Source: Palaemon carinicauda (lineage: Eukaryota; Arthropoda; Malacostraca; Decapoda; Palaemonidae). From it: DNA of 64,000 bases. Shown here one piece after another: positions 19,055-29,084 of this stretch (the first letter of the stretch is position 1; each line of letters opens with the position of its first letter). The notes below the pieces were generated by a model. It ran no database searches and was not told the DNA's origin. It worked only from the letters and a program-made list of their open reading frames with translations. A program made the position numbers and the translations under genes. The DNA lies in the NCBI RefSeq assembly GCF_036898095.1, contig NC_090744.1, positions 92,533,149-92,597,148 on the forward strand. Reading direction: 5' to 3'.

Positions 19055-20861
19055 CCAGCTATTGAGGCACCGCTTGGAAGGTGGTCTGTGGCTGAGCGAC
19101 CACTTGAGGCATCGCGGTCATGGTGACCGTGGGATGTTGCTGAGTAGGCCGAGAAGGTAGTCTTGGCTACTTTGTCTTCTGTTTGGGTTGGGGACCAGCG
19201 TCCGGGGAAGATTTCCTCTTTGAGGAGATGCCCCACTTTTGGAGAAGGTTCCTATTCTCCGTGGCAGCTTTCTCAACTACCTCTTGGACCACTTATTTTG
19301 GGAAGAGGTCCTTACCCCAGATGCTGGAAGAAATCAGCTTCCTGGGTTCGTGTTTCACCGTTGCAGCAGCAAACACGAACTCCCTACAGGCTCTCCTGGC
19401 CTTCACGAAGGCGTAAAGGTCCTTTACGAGGGTGGCCATGTGCATCTTGGCCAGGACCGTGAGCATATCTGGGGTGCTGTTGTGGCCTGCACACATCTCT
19501 ATGCAGTTCTGGAGGGAAAGAGAAGCGGCTAGCCTCTCTTTTGTCCCTTGCTCCCTTCGCAAGAGAAAGTCCGATAGCTTTGGTAGGTTCTCACTGGACT
19601 GCTGTCCCACGATATCTGCTTCAAGCTTTCGTACTGAGAAGGTTAGGTGGACCTCCTTCCATTCCATCTCATCCGTGGGCAAGGCCAGAGACAGAGGCCT
19701 GCACTCCTCTAGTGCAGGGCATGGTTTGCCTGCCTCAACCGCCTTGAGAACACTTTGAAAAGCCTTCGACGTGAAGGGGAAGGCTCTCGAAGAAGGAGCA
19801 AGAAAAGTAGGGTGTTTCTTGCTCAGTGCAGAAACTCGCGAGTTAGTATAACCTGCCTTCTTCAGGCTACTCGTCAACAGAGCCTGTACCTTGTCGTAGT
19901 TGAATACCATGACCTCCTTCGGTTCTGTCTCCTCTTTCAACACTGGTTCACGCTTCAGCTGGATGAAGCACTCCGGGTAAGCGTTGAAGTTCAGCCAGAA
20001 CTCAATGTCGTCCAGGGGGACGGCTCCCAACTTCTCCGAAATGTAGAGTTTGCCGTTGGTGATAGGCATAAACTCTGCAGACCTCCAGGGATTGGTCTCG
20101 GAGCACGGTGGCATGTCCTGTACTCTGGGTCGCTTGGAAGACCCTCGGGAGGTCACGGTCCGAGTCGCATCGCGAAACTCTCTCGTCATCTCTTCTTGCC
20201 TTTCTACGTTCTCCTTACTTAGATTCTCCATTAGGGCGGTAATGTGGGCTAAAACTGCCTGACCCATTGCGTCTAATGGGGGGGTAGGAGCCGAAGACGT
20301 AGACAGTGTCGATTCAGGCAGAAGGGACTCCTCCGCTTCTGTCGAGTCGTAGTCTTCATCTCCTCCGGATGGTAGAGTAGACTCTTCTTCAGGATCGTCT
20401 TGAAGAAGATCCTTCTCTGTGTCCGTGGACACTTCAGACATCCTTTCCTCTTGGTGGATGTCCATGCCTTGCATGGCTTCAGTGACGTCAGCCTCGACTG
20501 CGATCTGGACACAGGGAGGCCCGGGTCGTGCCTGAGGTACGATGGCATCAGCTGTTGCCTTCGGGAATAGCAAGCTTCGCATCCTATCGTTGAGGAGGTA
20601 CGGTCCAGGAGAGTTCTTTTGGAACCATCGTACCCATTTCCAAAGCTTCTCGCGTGCTGCATCCCTCGACTCCGTCGACTTGGGGTCATCGAAACCTTCG
20701 GTCACCAAGGCCGAGCAGACTTTGCAGTCCTTGGGGTCCCAATACCTCAAGGTTTCAGTTGTTACAACGCAGGCAGCATGAGACCTGCACATAGTGTGAC
20801 CACAAAAGTTCCTACTTTTGTGGTTATAGAAGATCACCTCACACTTCACTTTCTGCTCCTC
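19020..20861 (-). pseudogene. Element B gag-like gene (broken)
   Basis: Open from the predicted acceptor to a stop at 19293, then further stops through the basic tail. It shares with A the FCGHTMC cluster, the RYWDP-x3-C-x2-C motif and the SIWGKDLFPK segment. One zinc-ligand-like cysteine of A is replaced by Tyr. No ATG begins the frame; the first codons follow the acceptor directly. Confidence 0.85.
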
Positions 20862-21001
20862 CTGTAAAGAAAGGAAATTGAAATGAGTATGCAGTAATTT
20901 ATCACACTTGATTAATAAAAAATGTCATGCATTAAATTTTTGGTATCTTAACCATTATAGCTTAGGATAGTAAGCTAGAAGGAAATAGGAAGGACACATA
21001 C
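20862..21001 (-). other. Predicted leader intron of element B
   Basis: Donor CACAA/GTATGT at 21001 and acceptor CCTTTCTTTACAG ending at 20862, 140 nt. Confidence 0.55.
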
Positions 21002-22938
21002 TTGTGCCTCCTGTCCAGCCAATTGCTGTGACCTCCCCAAATATTAATATTAGAATTTCCTTATTAAAGGAAAATCAAAGGAGAAGGGTTCTAACTTCTA
21101 GAGTTAGAATTAGTGTATACTAGCACTGACCCTTTCATAAAAATATTGATATTGTGGGGTAAATTATGATCTGATGACTTTAATCAGTGCATTGAAGGAA
21201 TACTTCACTTCAATATAAGATTGGTCTCAGCAATAGACTGTGAAAGGATACGCAGGGTATGTTGGAAAATATAAACTACTGTATAATATATACTATAGTT
21301 TTCTGCCTGCAGTATGTACTATACTGCAGAAATACTGGCTACTGTATAAGCATACAGTATACTGTAGTTCAGCCGGCATGTTGCCGGCTAGGCTAGTACC
21401 TGGCGGCACCAGTCTAGCCGGCAGGGTTAGTACCTGGAGGCACTAGTCGACAGAGAGAGAGAAAGCATGGAGAGAAGGGCTACCTTATTAATATAGTTTA
21501 GTGCAATAAATAAGGGTGTAGGTATTATTATCCCTACTGCCTTCCTCCAGAATGAGGGTTCAAATGGAAGGGGGGAAGGGGATGAATCATTCTAGCTTCC
21601 ACCCAGCCACAAGATCTGCTGCCTGCTGTTGCCAGTTTCAGGGATGTGGATGGCAGTCCAAGGGAGGACTGAAGAACATTCAAAGACAAAGGGTCTCCCA
21701 CCGGCAGCTGTCATGGCCGGCACAACCTTTCCTGGAGCCTTGCGTCCGTATGGGGAAGGTCAGAGTGGCTATCAAGCCGCCTACGTAGGAGACCGGCCAG
21801 CACCACAGTCTATCCGGCCAGCACCACAGTCTATCCGGCAAGCGGGGAGATTGCAGGACACCGGCCAAAGACATGCGATGGCTAGGCTATCGCTAAAGGA
21901 CAGAGTGGCAGGGAAAGGGTCTTGTGTGTTGTGTTGGGAGAAGGCGGCAGGATTGCCGGCCATTTCCAGACACAAAAGAAACCTCGTTTCAGTATCAGCG
22001 CCGTCCTGGGTGGCAGAAGAATAATGATTCTTCATCCCAGGACCTTGCCAAAACAAGACTTGTCTTCTAGACCGCAAGGGAGAAGGTGGGGGCATCGTAC
22101 TACCACCTCGGATGCGGGCTAGGGAAGCTAGGCTTCCTATGTCTACAACTGTAAGCCGACAGGGGAGTGACTACTCCCCCGGCAGCCGAGTTGTCGGCAT
22201 AAAGACTGAATACTCTGAGTTACTATCATAAAACCAAGCCGGGATACTCACCGGCAAGGGGGAAGACAGAAAAACACTAGCCTAGTCAAGCCGGCGTATA
22301 CTACTCTATGGCAAGACCAAGATAGGGTTGTCACTTAATGGCGGCACTCAGAGGGAAGGAAGGGTTTACCCTTAAATCTCCGAAAGAGACAAGTATCGAA
22401 TTATATAATTAATCCTAGGAGATATACTATCTCCTGTTGAATTGATAAAACAATACAAGTGGGTAAACGGGGATAATGTATGAAAGTATACTAAAGCGCA
22501 TAGGCTAGGTTAGGCCAGCGCAGGGCGAGACCTCGGCTACGCTATATCACCGAGACTCTAACGTATATGATCGATACATTTAAGGAAGAGGAAAAATACG
22601 TGCATAATCTTATCTTCACTAGTATAATTTTGCCTAAATAGCTATAATTCATCAAAGCTAAATACCGGGAATATCGTTCTGCTGACTAAATAAGGCATGT
22701 ATGACAAACGACAGCGTTCAAAATGGCGCCTCCGGTTACTGGCTATGCTCCGATAAACACATTAAAATTATGCTAATTTCACTGTGAGAAGGGAGCTAAA
22801 AGTTATACACAGGAAAGATTAAATACTCAACTTTCCAGAGGCAGAAGATGCTGGAGAATGCATGTTAAATTCCTCAAAATAGAGGTCTAGAACACTAGAG
22901 CAAGCAGGGATATACAACGTGCGAAAGCGCTACTGAAT
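21002..22938 (-). other. Element B 5' leader
   Basis: No gene seen. GCCGGC words cluster at 21370-22300, with a 23-bp direct repeat (CCGGCCAGCACCACAGTCTA) at about 21795-21840. The distal part matches the leaders of A and C. Confidence 0.65.
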
Positions 22939-23246
22939 AAGGAAATGAGCGGCCAGTTTGGGCCCTGTAATAGTAGGGGAGGAAGGGTAACCTTGATAAC
23001 GGTTCCCCTTCAATTTCGCCACTCTTTCCCCCAACAGCGAAAACTCTATTCGGGGTGAAGATTGCCATGTGTCGTATCAAGATATACGTCCCCTGATATC
23101 ATGCGATATCCTTAAGAAAAATATTAAGGATACTCGCGCAAGGAGTTAGAATTCTGGAGACCTATGGTCAATTTTCTGGGAGTATCACTGTAGCCAAATA
23201 TCCCTTAGACAGCTTCCATCAGGACGACCTGGCTTGAGCCCAAAAA
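22939..23246. repeat. Element B 5' inverted terminal repeat
   Basis: Mirror of 14993-15299. The tip carries GACGACCTGGCTTGAGCCC, with one change (CCTGG) from the CATGG found at the other ends. Confidence 0.85.
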
Positions 23247-23516
23247 AGCTACTTAAAAGATACACTACATGTAATATGGAGGGCAAACCCAAAGGCATGG
23301 ATCACCTGGGAGTTCGAGTTCACTGGGTAAATTTGGTCCTGATATCGAAAAGTACCTTACGGAAAATACATTAATACCGCAATCTCTTCTCTGTCAAACC
23401 TAGCAAATGAGATCATTGTAGAATTCAAGTTAATTAAGGTACTCTACCTTCCAACCAACACCATCTGTATTTGGCAGTCCATTCTAATTTAAAAAAGCTC
23501 TTTACCAAAGACTTGT
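23247..23516 (+). pseudogene. Tigger/pogo transposase remnant, right half
   Basis: Continues the gene interrupted at 14948: a decayed WRANPKAWIT block at about 23273-23312, then KVLYLPTNT near 23440 and FKKAL near 23495. These match WRANTKAW, KVLYLPPNTT and NFKKLY of the intact copy at 30157-31680. It ends where the inverted repeat at 23517 begins. Confidence 0.75.
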
Positions 23517-23870
23517 GTAGGAACAAATCACAAATCTAAAACGTAATTTTTATTTTTCCTAACTATACAAACGTGAGTCCTCTAATTATTCAGGAGAAGA
23601 TTTTAGCACAGCTGAAACTCGGCCATTTAACTTTTCTCAAGGTGTCAATAGATGTTGGTAGTTACCGGTCAGTGGCTGGAGAGCCCTGCCTCCTTGCTGT
23701 TACACTGAACAGTCACTTTGATTGCATATCGGACTTACTGGGGGAGGTGATGGTGGGAAGTTCAAGGATTCAGGATTGTATAGCTAGGAAAAATACTAAT
23801 AATTTCTTAAATTTGTGATTTGTTCCTTCACAAATAAAAACCTTCATCCTTTAATTAGGAGACTCATCCC
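23517..23870. repeat. Inverted repeat, probable 3' terminal repeat and ICR of element D1
   Basis: The left arm GGAACAAATCACAAATCTAA ... TTTTTCCTAACTATAC (23520-23568) is mirrored by GTATAGCTAGGAAAAATA ... AAATTTGTGATTTGTTCC (23777-23828). The arms enclose about 210 bp. Its position just downstream of a minus-strand YR gene, and a layout like the terminal-repeat/ICR pair of A, suggest the 3' end of D1. An independent palindromic miniature element is the alternative. Confidence 0.5.
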
Positions 23871-24289
23871 TAGGTGGGCAAAAGTCCACTTACCCAATTG
23901 GCTTGCTCACATCCCAGGATTGCTGACTTCAGACCTTTATAAGGTGCTGAGAATCACATCCTAGACACTTTACAGAACAAATCTCTTTACCTTTTGACTA
24001 ATCAGTTTGTGACTTGAGGCATAAACGAATTATGGGTTTGTACATATCCATGCTTCCTCTCGTAAAGAGGATGGTGGAATGAACACATCTATTTAATGAA
24101 ATAGAAAAGTTGCTAGATGAAGGTGATGCTTACCTGTATCGACATCTGTCCATCTACAGTATACAGTATAAGATTCCAACAATTATACCCCAAGATAGGG
24201 GAAGAAGAGAGGGAAAGGGGCAAGGCACTTTCACTCTAAACTTAAAATTACATTGTAACAACTACCTTACAACATGATACTTCTGGTCC
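23871..24289. other. D1 3' untranslated sequence
   Basis: No coding signal seen. By position it would be the 3' UTR between the YR stop and the inverted repeat. Confidence 0.4.
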
Positions 24290-24935
24290 TTTAAAGGAAC
24301 TAGGGCCACTACACCACTTTCTGAGGAGCAATCACAAGTCCAAGTGAAAATGTGTCTATGACCTGTGAGTGCATTCCTGCAAATAATGAGCAGTGAAGGG
24401 GGTTTGATGCTTCCATACTCAAACGTCTAAAACTTAAGCCTTCAAGAGATTCTTCTTAAAGGCAAGTTATACCAACTCCTCTGATCTCGTGGGTGCGCAC
24501 CTCCATTTGTCCTGGTGCTCCTGGGGATCTAGGCCTTAATGCTCTATTAATAGTTTGCAGCTGAAATGATGTTGTATTTTTGTTGATTTTTTCATTCTAC
24601 AAGAACTTACAAAAAGGTTCTGTAACCCAGGACTGGCAATCTGGGTTCTTTTAAAGCAGCGCCTTAGTGCCCTTACAGGATACACAAGTAACTCATCCGG
24701 ATTGTCGGTTACTTCCCTAAGGGAAGATACTTTAAAAGAGGAAAATCTGGAATACGGGCCTGATGGATTCTGAGTCTTTGCTACAAAGTCATATACACAC
24801 GATAAAATGACCTGCCTCCAGTGTTCCAAGTGAAAGAATGAATATGAGAGTCCACATAACCCACCTACTCACTTTGATGAAGTTAGGGCAAGTAGAAACA
24901 GTATTCACGGTAAGATCCCCATCTGAGGCTTTCCT
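24290..24935 (-). pseudogene. D1 tyrosine recombinase, catalytic part (decayed)
   Basis: Minus-strand fragments in order: WRQVILSCVYDFVAKTQNPS, SSLREVTDNPDELLVYPVRA, an H-E-I-R block near 24490 (the HxxR of YRs), then RRLSMEASNPLH and FSLGLVIAPQKVV ending near 24290. Stops and shifts separate the fragments. The upstream core-binding part is inside and beyond the tandem array. It represents a YR family distinct from A, B and C. Confidence 0.7.
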
Positions 24936-27782
24936 CAACGGTTCGTAAGGAGCGCTCTTTAGAGACCGTAGCACCTTGGTTATATCCCAACCTGGAGGTT
25001 GAACTTCAGAATGAGGACAGGTCTGCTCCATACGGGGAAATATCCACTCTTCTGAGTCTCAGTACTTGGCTCAAGGCTGAACAATACCCATTCAAGGCTG
25101 ATACTGAGAGGCCTTTTTCATAACATAGTTAAGCTAGAAAGTCTGCCACTGGTAGAATAGTCTCTGAGAGATGAAGTATTCTTTTGATATCACCAACCAC
25201 AGAAGATGGCCACTTTGCTTAATACATGTCAATGGAGGATTTCCTGAGGCACAGAGACATGTCTTTCGCTGTTTCTCTCGAAAAGCCTCTCTCTCAACGG
25301 TTCGTAAGGAGCGCTCTTTAAAGCCTGTAGCACTTTGGTTACATCCAAACCTGGAGGTTGAACTTCAGAAAGAAGACAGGTCTGCTCCATATGAGGAAAT
25401 ATCCACTCTTCTGAGTCTCGGTACTTGGCTCAAGGCTGAACAATACTCTTTCAAGGCTGATACTGAGAGGGATTTTTCATAACATGGGTAAGCTAAGTCT
25501 GCCACTAGTGGAATAGTCTCTGAGAGATGAAGTATTCTTTCGATATCACCAACCATAGAAGATGGCCACTTTGCTTAATACATGTCAATGGAGGATTTCC
25601 TGAGGCACAGAGACATGTCTTTCGCTGTCTCTCTCGAAAAGCCTCTCTCTCAACGGTTCGTAAGGAGCGCTCTTTAGAGACCGTAGCACCTTGGTTACAT
25701 CCAAACCTGGAGGTTGAACTTCAGAAAGAAGACAGGTCTGCTCCATATGAGGAAATATCCACTCTTCCGAGTCTCGGTACTTGGCTCAAGGCTGAACAAT
25801 ACTCTTTCAAGGCTGATACTGAGAGGGATTTTTCATAACATGGGTAAGCTAAGTCTGCCACTAGTGGAATAGTCTCTGAGAGATGAAATATTCTTTCGAT
25901 ATCACCAACCATAGAAGATGGCCACTTTGCTTAATACATGTCAATGGAGGATTTCCTGAGGCACAGAGACATGTCTTTTGCTGTCTCTCGAAAAGCCTCT
26001 CTCTCAACGGTTCGTAAGGAGCGCTCTTTAGAGACCGTAGCACCTTGGTTACATCCAAACCTGGAGGTTGAACTTCAGAAAGAAGACAGGTCTGCTCCAT
26101 ATGAGGAAATATCCACTCTTCTGAGTCTCGGTACTTAGCTCAAGGCTGAACAATACTCTTTCAAGGCTGATACTGAGAGGGATTTTTCATAACATGGGTA
26201 AGCTAAGTCTGCCACTAGTGGAAAAGTCTCTGAGAGATGAAGTATTCTTCCGATATCACCAACCACAGAAGATGGCCACTTTGCTTAATACATGTCAATG
26301 GAGGATTTCCTGAGGCACAGAGACCTCTTTCGCTGTCTCTCTCAAAAAGCCTCTCTCTCAACGGTTTGTAAGGAGCGCTCTTTAGAGACCGTAGCACCTT
26401 GGTTACATCCAAACCTGGAGGTTGAACTTCAGAAAGAAGACAGGTCTGCTCCATATGAGGAAATATCCACTCTTCTGAGTCTCGGTACTTGGCTCAAGGC
26501 TGAACAATACTCTTTCAAGGCTGATACTGAGAGGGATTTTTCATAACATGGGTAAGCTAAGTCTGCCACTAGTGGAATAGTCTCTGAGAGATGAAGTATT
26601 CTTTCGATATCACCAACCACAGAAGATGGCCACTTTGCTTAATACATGTCAATGGAGGATTTCCTGAGGCACAGAGACATGTCTTTCGCTGTCTCTCTCG
26701 AAAAGCCTCTCTCTCAACGGTTCGTAAGGAGCGCTCTTTAGAGACCGTAGCACCTTGGTTACATCCAAACCTGGAGGTTGAACTTCAGAAAGAAGACAGG
26801 TCTGCTCCATATGAGGAAATATCCACTCTTCTGAGTCTCGGTACTTGGCTCAAGGCTGAACAATACTCTTTCAAGGCTGATACTGAGAGGGATTTTTCAT
26901 AACATGGTAAGCTAAGTCTGCCACTAGTGGAAAAGTCTCTGAGAGATGAAGTATTCTTTCGATATCACCAACTACAGAAGATGGCCACTTTGCTTAATAC
27001 ATGTCAATGGAGGATTTCCTGAGGCACAGAGACATGTCTTTCGCTGTCTCTCTCGAAAAGCCTCTCTCTCAACGGTTTGTAAGGAGCGCTCTTTAGAGAC
27101 CGTAACACCTTGGTTACATCCAAACCTGGAGGTTGAACTTCAGAAAGAAGACAGGTCTGCTCCATATGAGGAAATATCCACTCTTCTGAGTCTCGGTTCT
27201 TGGCTCAAGGCTGAACAATACTCTTTCAAGGCTGATACTGAGAGGGATTTTTCATAACATGGGTAAGCTAAGTCTGCCACTAGTGGAAAAGTCTCTGAGA
27301 GATGAAGTATTCTTTCGATATCACCAACCACAGAAGATGGCCACTTTGCTTAATACATGTCAATGGAGGATTTCCTGAGGCACATTGACATGTCTTTCGC
27401 TGTCTCTCTCGAAAAGCCTCTCTCTCAACGGTTCGTAAGGAGCGCTCTTTAGAGACCGTAGCACCTTGGTTACATCCAAACCTGGAGGTTGAACTTCAGA
27501 AAGAAGACAGGTCTGCTCCATATGAGGAAATATCCACTCTTCTGAGTCTCGGTACTTGGCTCAAGGCTGAACAATACTCTTTCAAGGCTGATACTGAGAG
27601 GGATTTTTCATAACATGGGTAAGCTAAGTCTGCCACTAGTGGAATAGTCTCTGAGAGATGAAGTATTCTTTCGATATCACCAACCATAGAAGATGGCCAC
27701 TTTGCTTAATACATGTCAATGAAGGATTTCCTGAGACACAGAGACATTTCTTTTGCTGTCTCGCTAGAAAAGCCTCTCTCTC
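24933..27782 (-). repeat. Eight-copy 356-bp tandem array made from the D1 recombinase gene
   Basis: The marker CAACGGTTCGTAAGGAGCG (or a one-base variant) recurs at about 24936, 25296, 25652, 26007, 26361, 26717, 27071 and 27426. An ATGAAGTATTC-type marker recurs at 25171, 25527, 25883, 26239, 26591, 26946, 27302 and 27658. Spacing is 352-356 bp. On the minus strand each unit encodes a decayed YR core-binding segment (LSVSALKEYCSALSQV, VTKVLRSLKSAPYEPLR). Inner copies are nearly identical and the end copies more diverged. Because 356 is not a multiple of three, the expansion destroys the frame. Repeated 63- and 103-codon ORFs here are by-products. Confidence 0.9.
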
Positions 27783-28019
27783 AGAGGAGATACTGAATAT
27801 TCTATAACTGTTATAGATAGGGAATCCACTGATTTGTGGAACCTCTACAAGTGGGGTTGACAAAGCAGGATTGGCCACTGGAACTTCTGCAAGTGGTGTT
27901 GACGGAACAGGTTGAGCCCCTGGGGATGTTCTCTTGGAAACTCTAGTAGTAGATGCAGAAGATCCGGGTACCATTCTGTTTGAGGCCACTTTGGAGGTAC
28001 TAGTGTCAACTTCAGATCT
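27783..28019 (-). pseudogene. D1 recombinase, N-terminal linker
   Basis: Minus-strand reading gives MASNRMVPGSSASTTRVSKR and repeated PSTPLAEVP/STPLVEVP segments, a proline/serine linker before the core-binding domain. D2 has a matching linker (GSSHQSSNGTSSLANPTPS) at about 40560-40650, directly after its methyltransferase-like region. Confidence 0.6.
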
Positions 28020-28166
28020 TAGGGTTGTGGTGGCCTATTGGTAACAACCTTGTCTGGTGATCGCCAGACTAGGGTTCGAATCTCGCTTAAACTCGTTAGT
28101 TCCTTTAGTTGTTACAACTTCACCATCCTTCTGAGCTATGGATGGGTGGTTTGGGGGAACCTATAG
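28020..28166 (+). mobile_element. tRNA-derived SINE, 5' half
   Basis: A-box-like TGGCCTATTGG (28031-28041) and B-box-like GGTTCGAATC about 32 bp further on, the spacing of a tRNA-type internal pol III promoter. The body continues through AACTCGTTAGTTCCTTTAG and stops at ACCTATAG (28159-28166). The remaining half is at 32652-32812, and the copy at 54158-54460 confirms the family. Confidence 0.8.
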
Positions 28167-29084
28167 TTGGGAATAGGACTTTTTAGAGCACACTTTCTGA
28201 CGCAGGACTTTTAAGCCCACGCTTTCTGGCGCGGGACTCTTTGGCGCTTACCAGACGTCAGAACCACATAAAATCTCTCTAACCTGAGATCTTCTTCAGA
28301 AAACCAACATTCTGTTAGCAGATGGGCCTCTGTCAGCAATTAAAAATTGTTCCTCTTTTTCACCACAGCCTTTGTAAATTTTATAATGATCTGGAATTTC
28401 TAGATTGAATAAATTAACAGGATTGTACAGAGCTTATAGGCTTAATTACGAGTTCTTCTAATAATTTTCTTTAGAGAATCAATGAGTGGTAACACTCCAT
28501 GAGCTGCCTGCAATATATCTACTAAGCATTCGTTGAGAACTGTTGATGTATTCTCTAAATTTTCTGTTGCTCAGAGTTTTATAGAGCTTTTAATGTGAAC
28601 AGCTTTAACTCATGTAGCTGACGATCCGTGGTATGGTGGTTTATTTTGTTAATCATTTCACCATCTTTAGTGTAAATTCTGTTTTTACATGAATTTTTCA
28701 TTTCACATTATCAAAATTTGATTAAATGATCACGTAAACTACATCTTTTAAAAATGTAAACTTAAAATTCCTGGAACCATAATGGGCTATATATGGGTAT
28801 TTTTGGAAACTCAAATCACCAGCAGTCCCAATGAATAACAGATTACTTGAGAATTTTGGACTGAAACAAACGGAGAGAAAGCAGGAAAAACCGTAAGGTA
28901 ATTAGTTTAAAGTTTGTTTGTGTGTTTAATGGCACTTTCGTGTTTGTGTACTTACTGAAATTTTCATCAAATGGTAATTTACTTGAATACTACTTTACTC
29001 TAAAAGCTAATTTATCTCTTAAATTAGCCAAACAATCTAAAAACCATTATTAGAGAACAAAATCTATCCGTATGTTAATATATA

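Larger units (their letters stand above)
14949..23246 (-). mobile_element. Degenerate DIRS-like retrotransposon B
   Basis: Same layout as A, about 8.3 kb: tip CGGATTTTGAAGCAAAGCG at 14949, ICR at 15383-15480, YR, RT and gag in minus-strand order, leader, and right tip ending CTTGAGCCCAAAAA near 23246. The two terminal repeats differ by roughly 20 substitutions over about 300 bp plus a small indel, counted by eye, so B is clearly older than A. All three ORFs are broken. B lies inside a Tigger remnant. Confidence 0.92.

Noticed and set aside
25171..27257. Repeated 103- and 63-codon ORFs as a small gene family
   Set aside because: They recur every 356 bp because the DNA is a tandem repeat. The plus-strand ORFs are antisense to a decayed recombinase and show no domain.
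24933..27782. CRISPR-like array
   Set aside because: Units are contiguous 356-bp tandem copies without short repeats and unique spacers, in a eukaryotic genome.
28020..28095. Functional tRNA gene
   Set aside because: A- and B-box-like sequences are present, but no clean cloverleaf or acceptor stem follows. The body matches a SINE copy at 54 kb.
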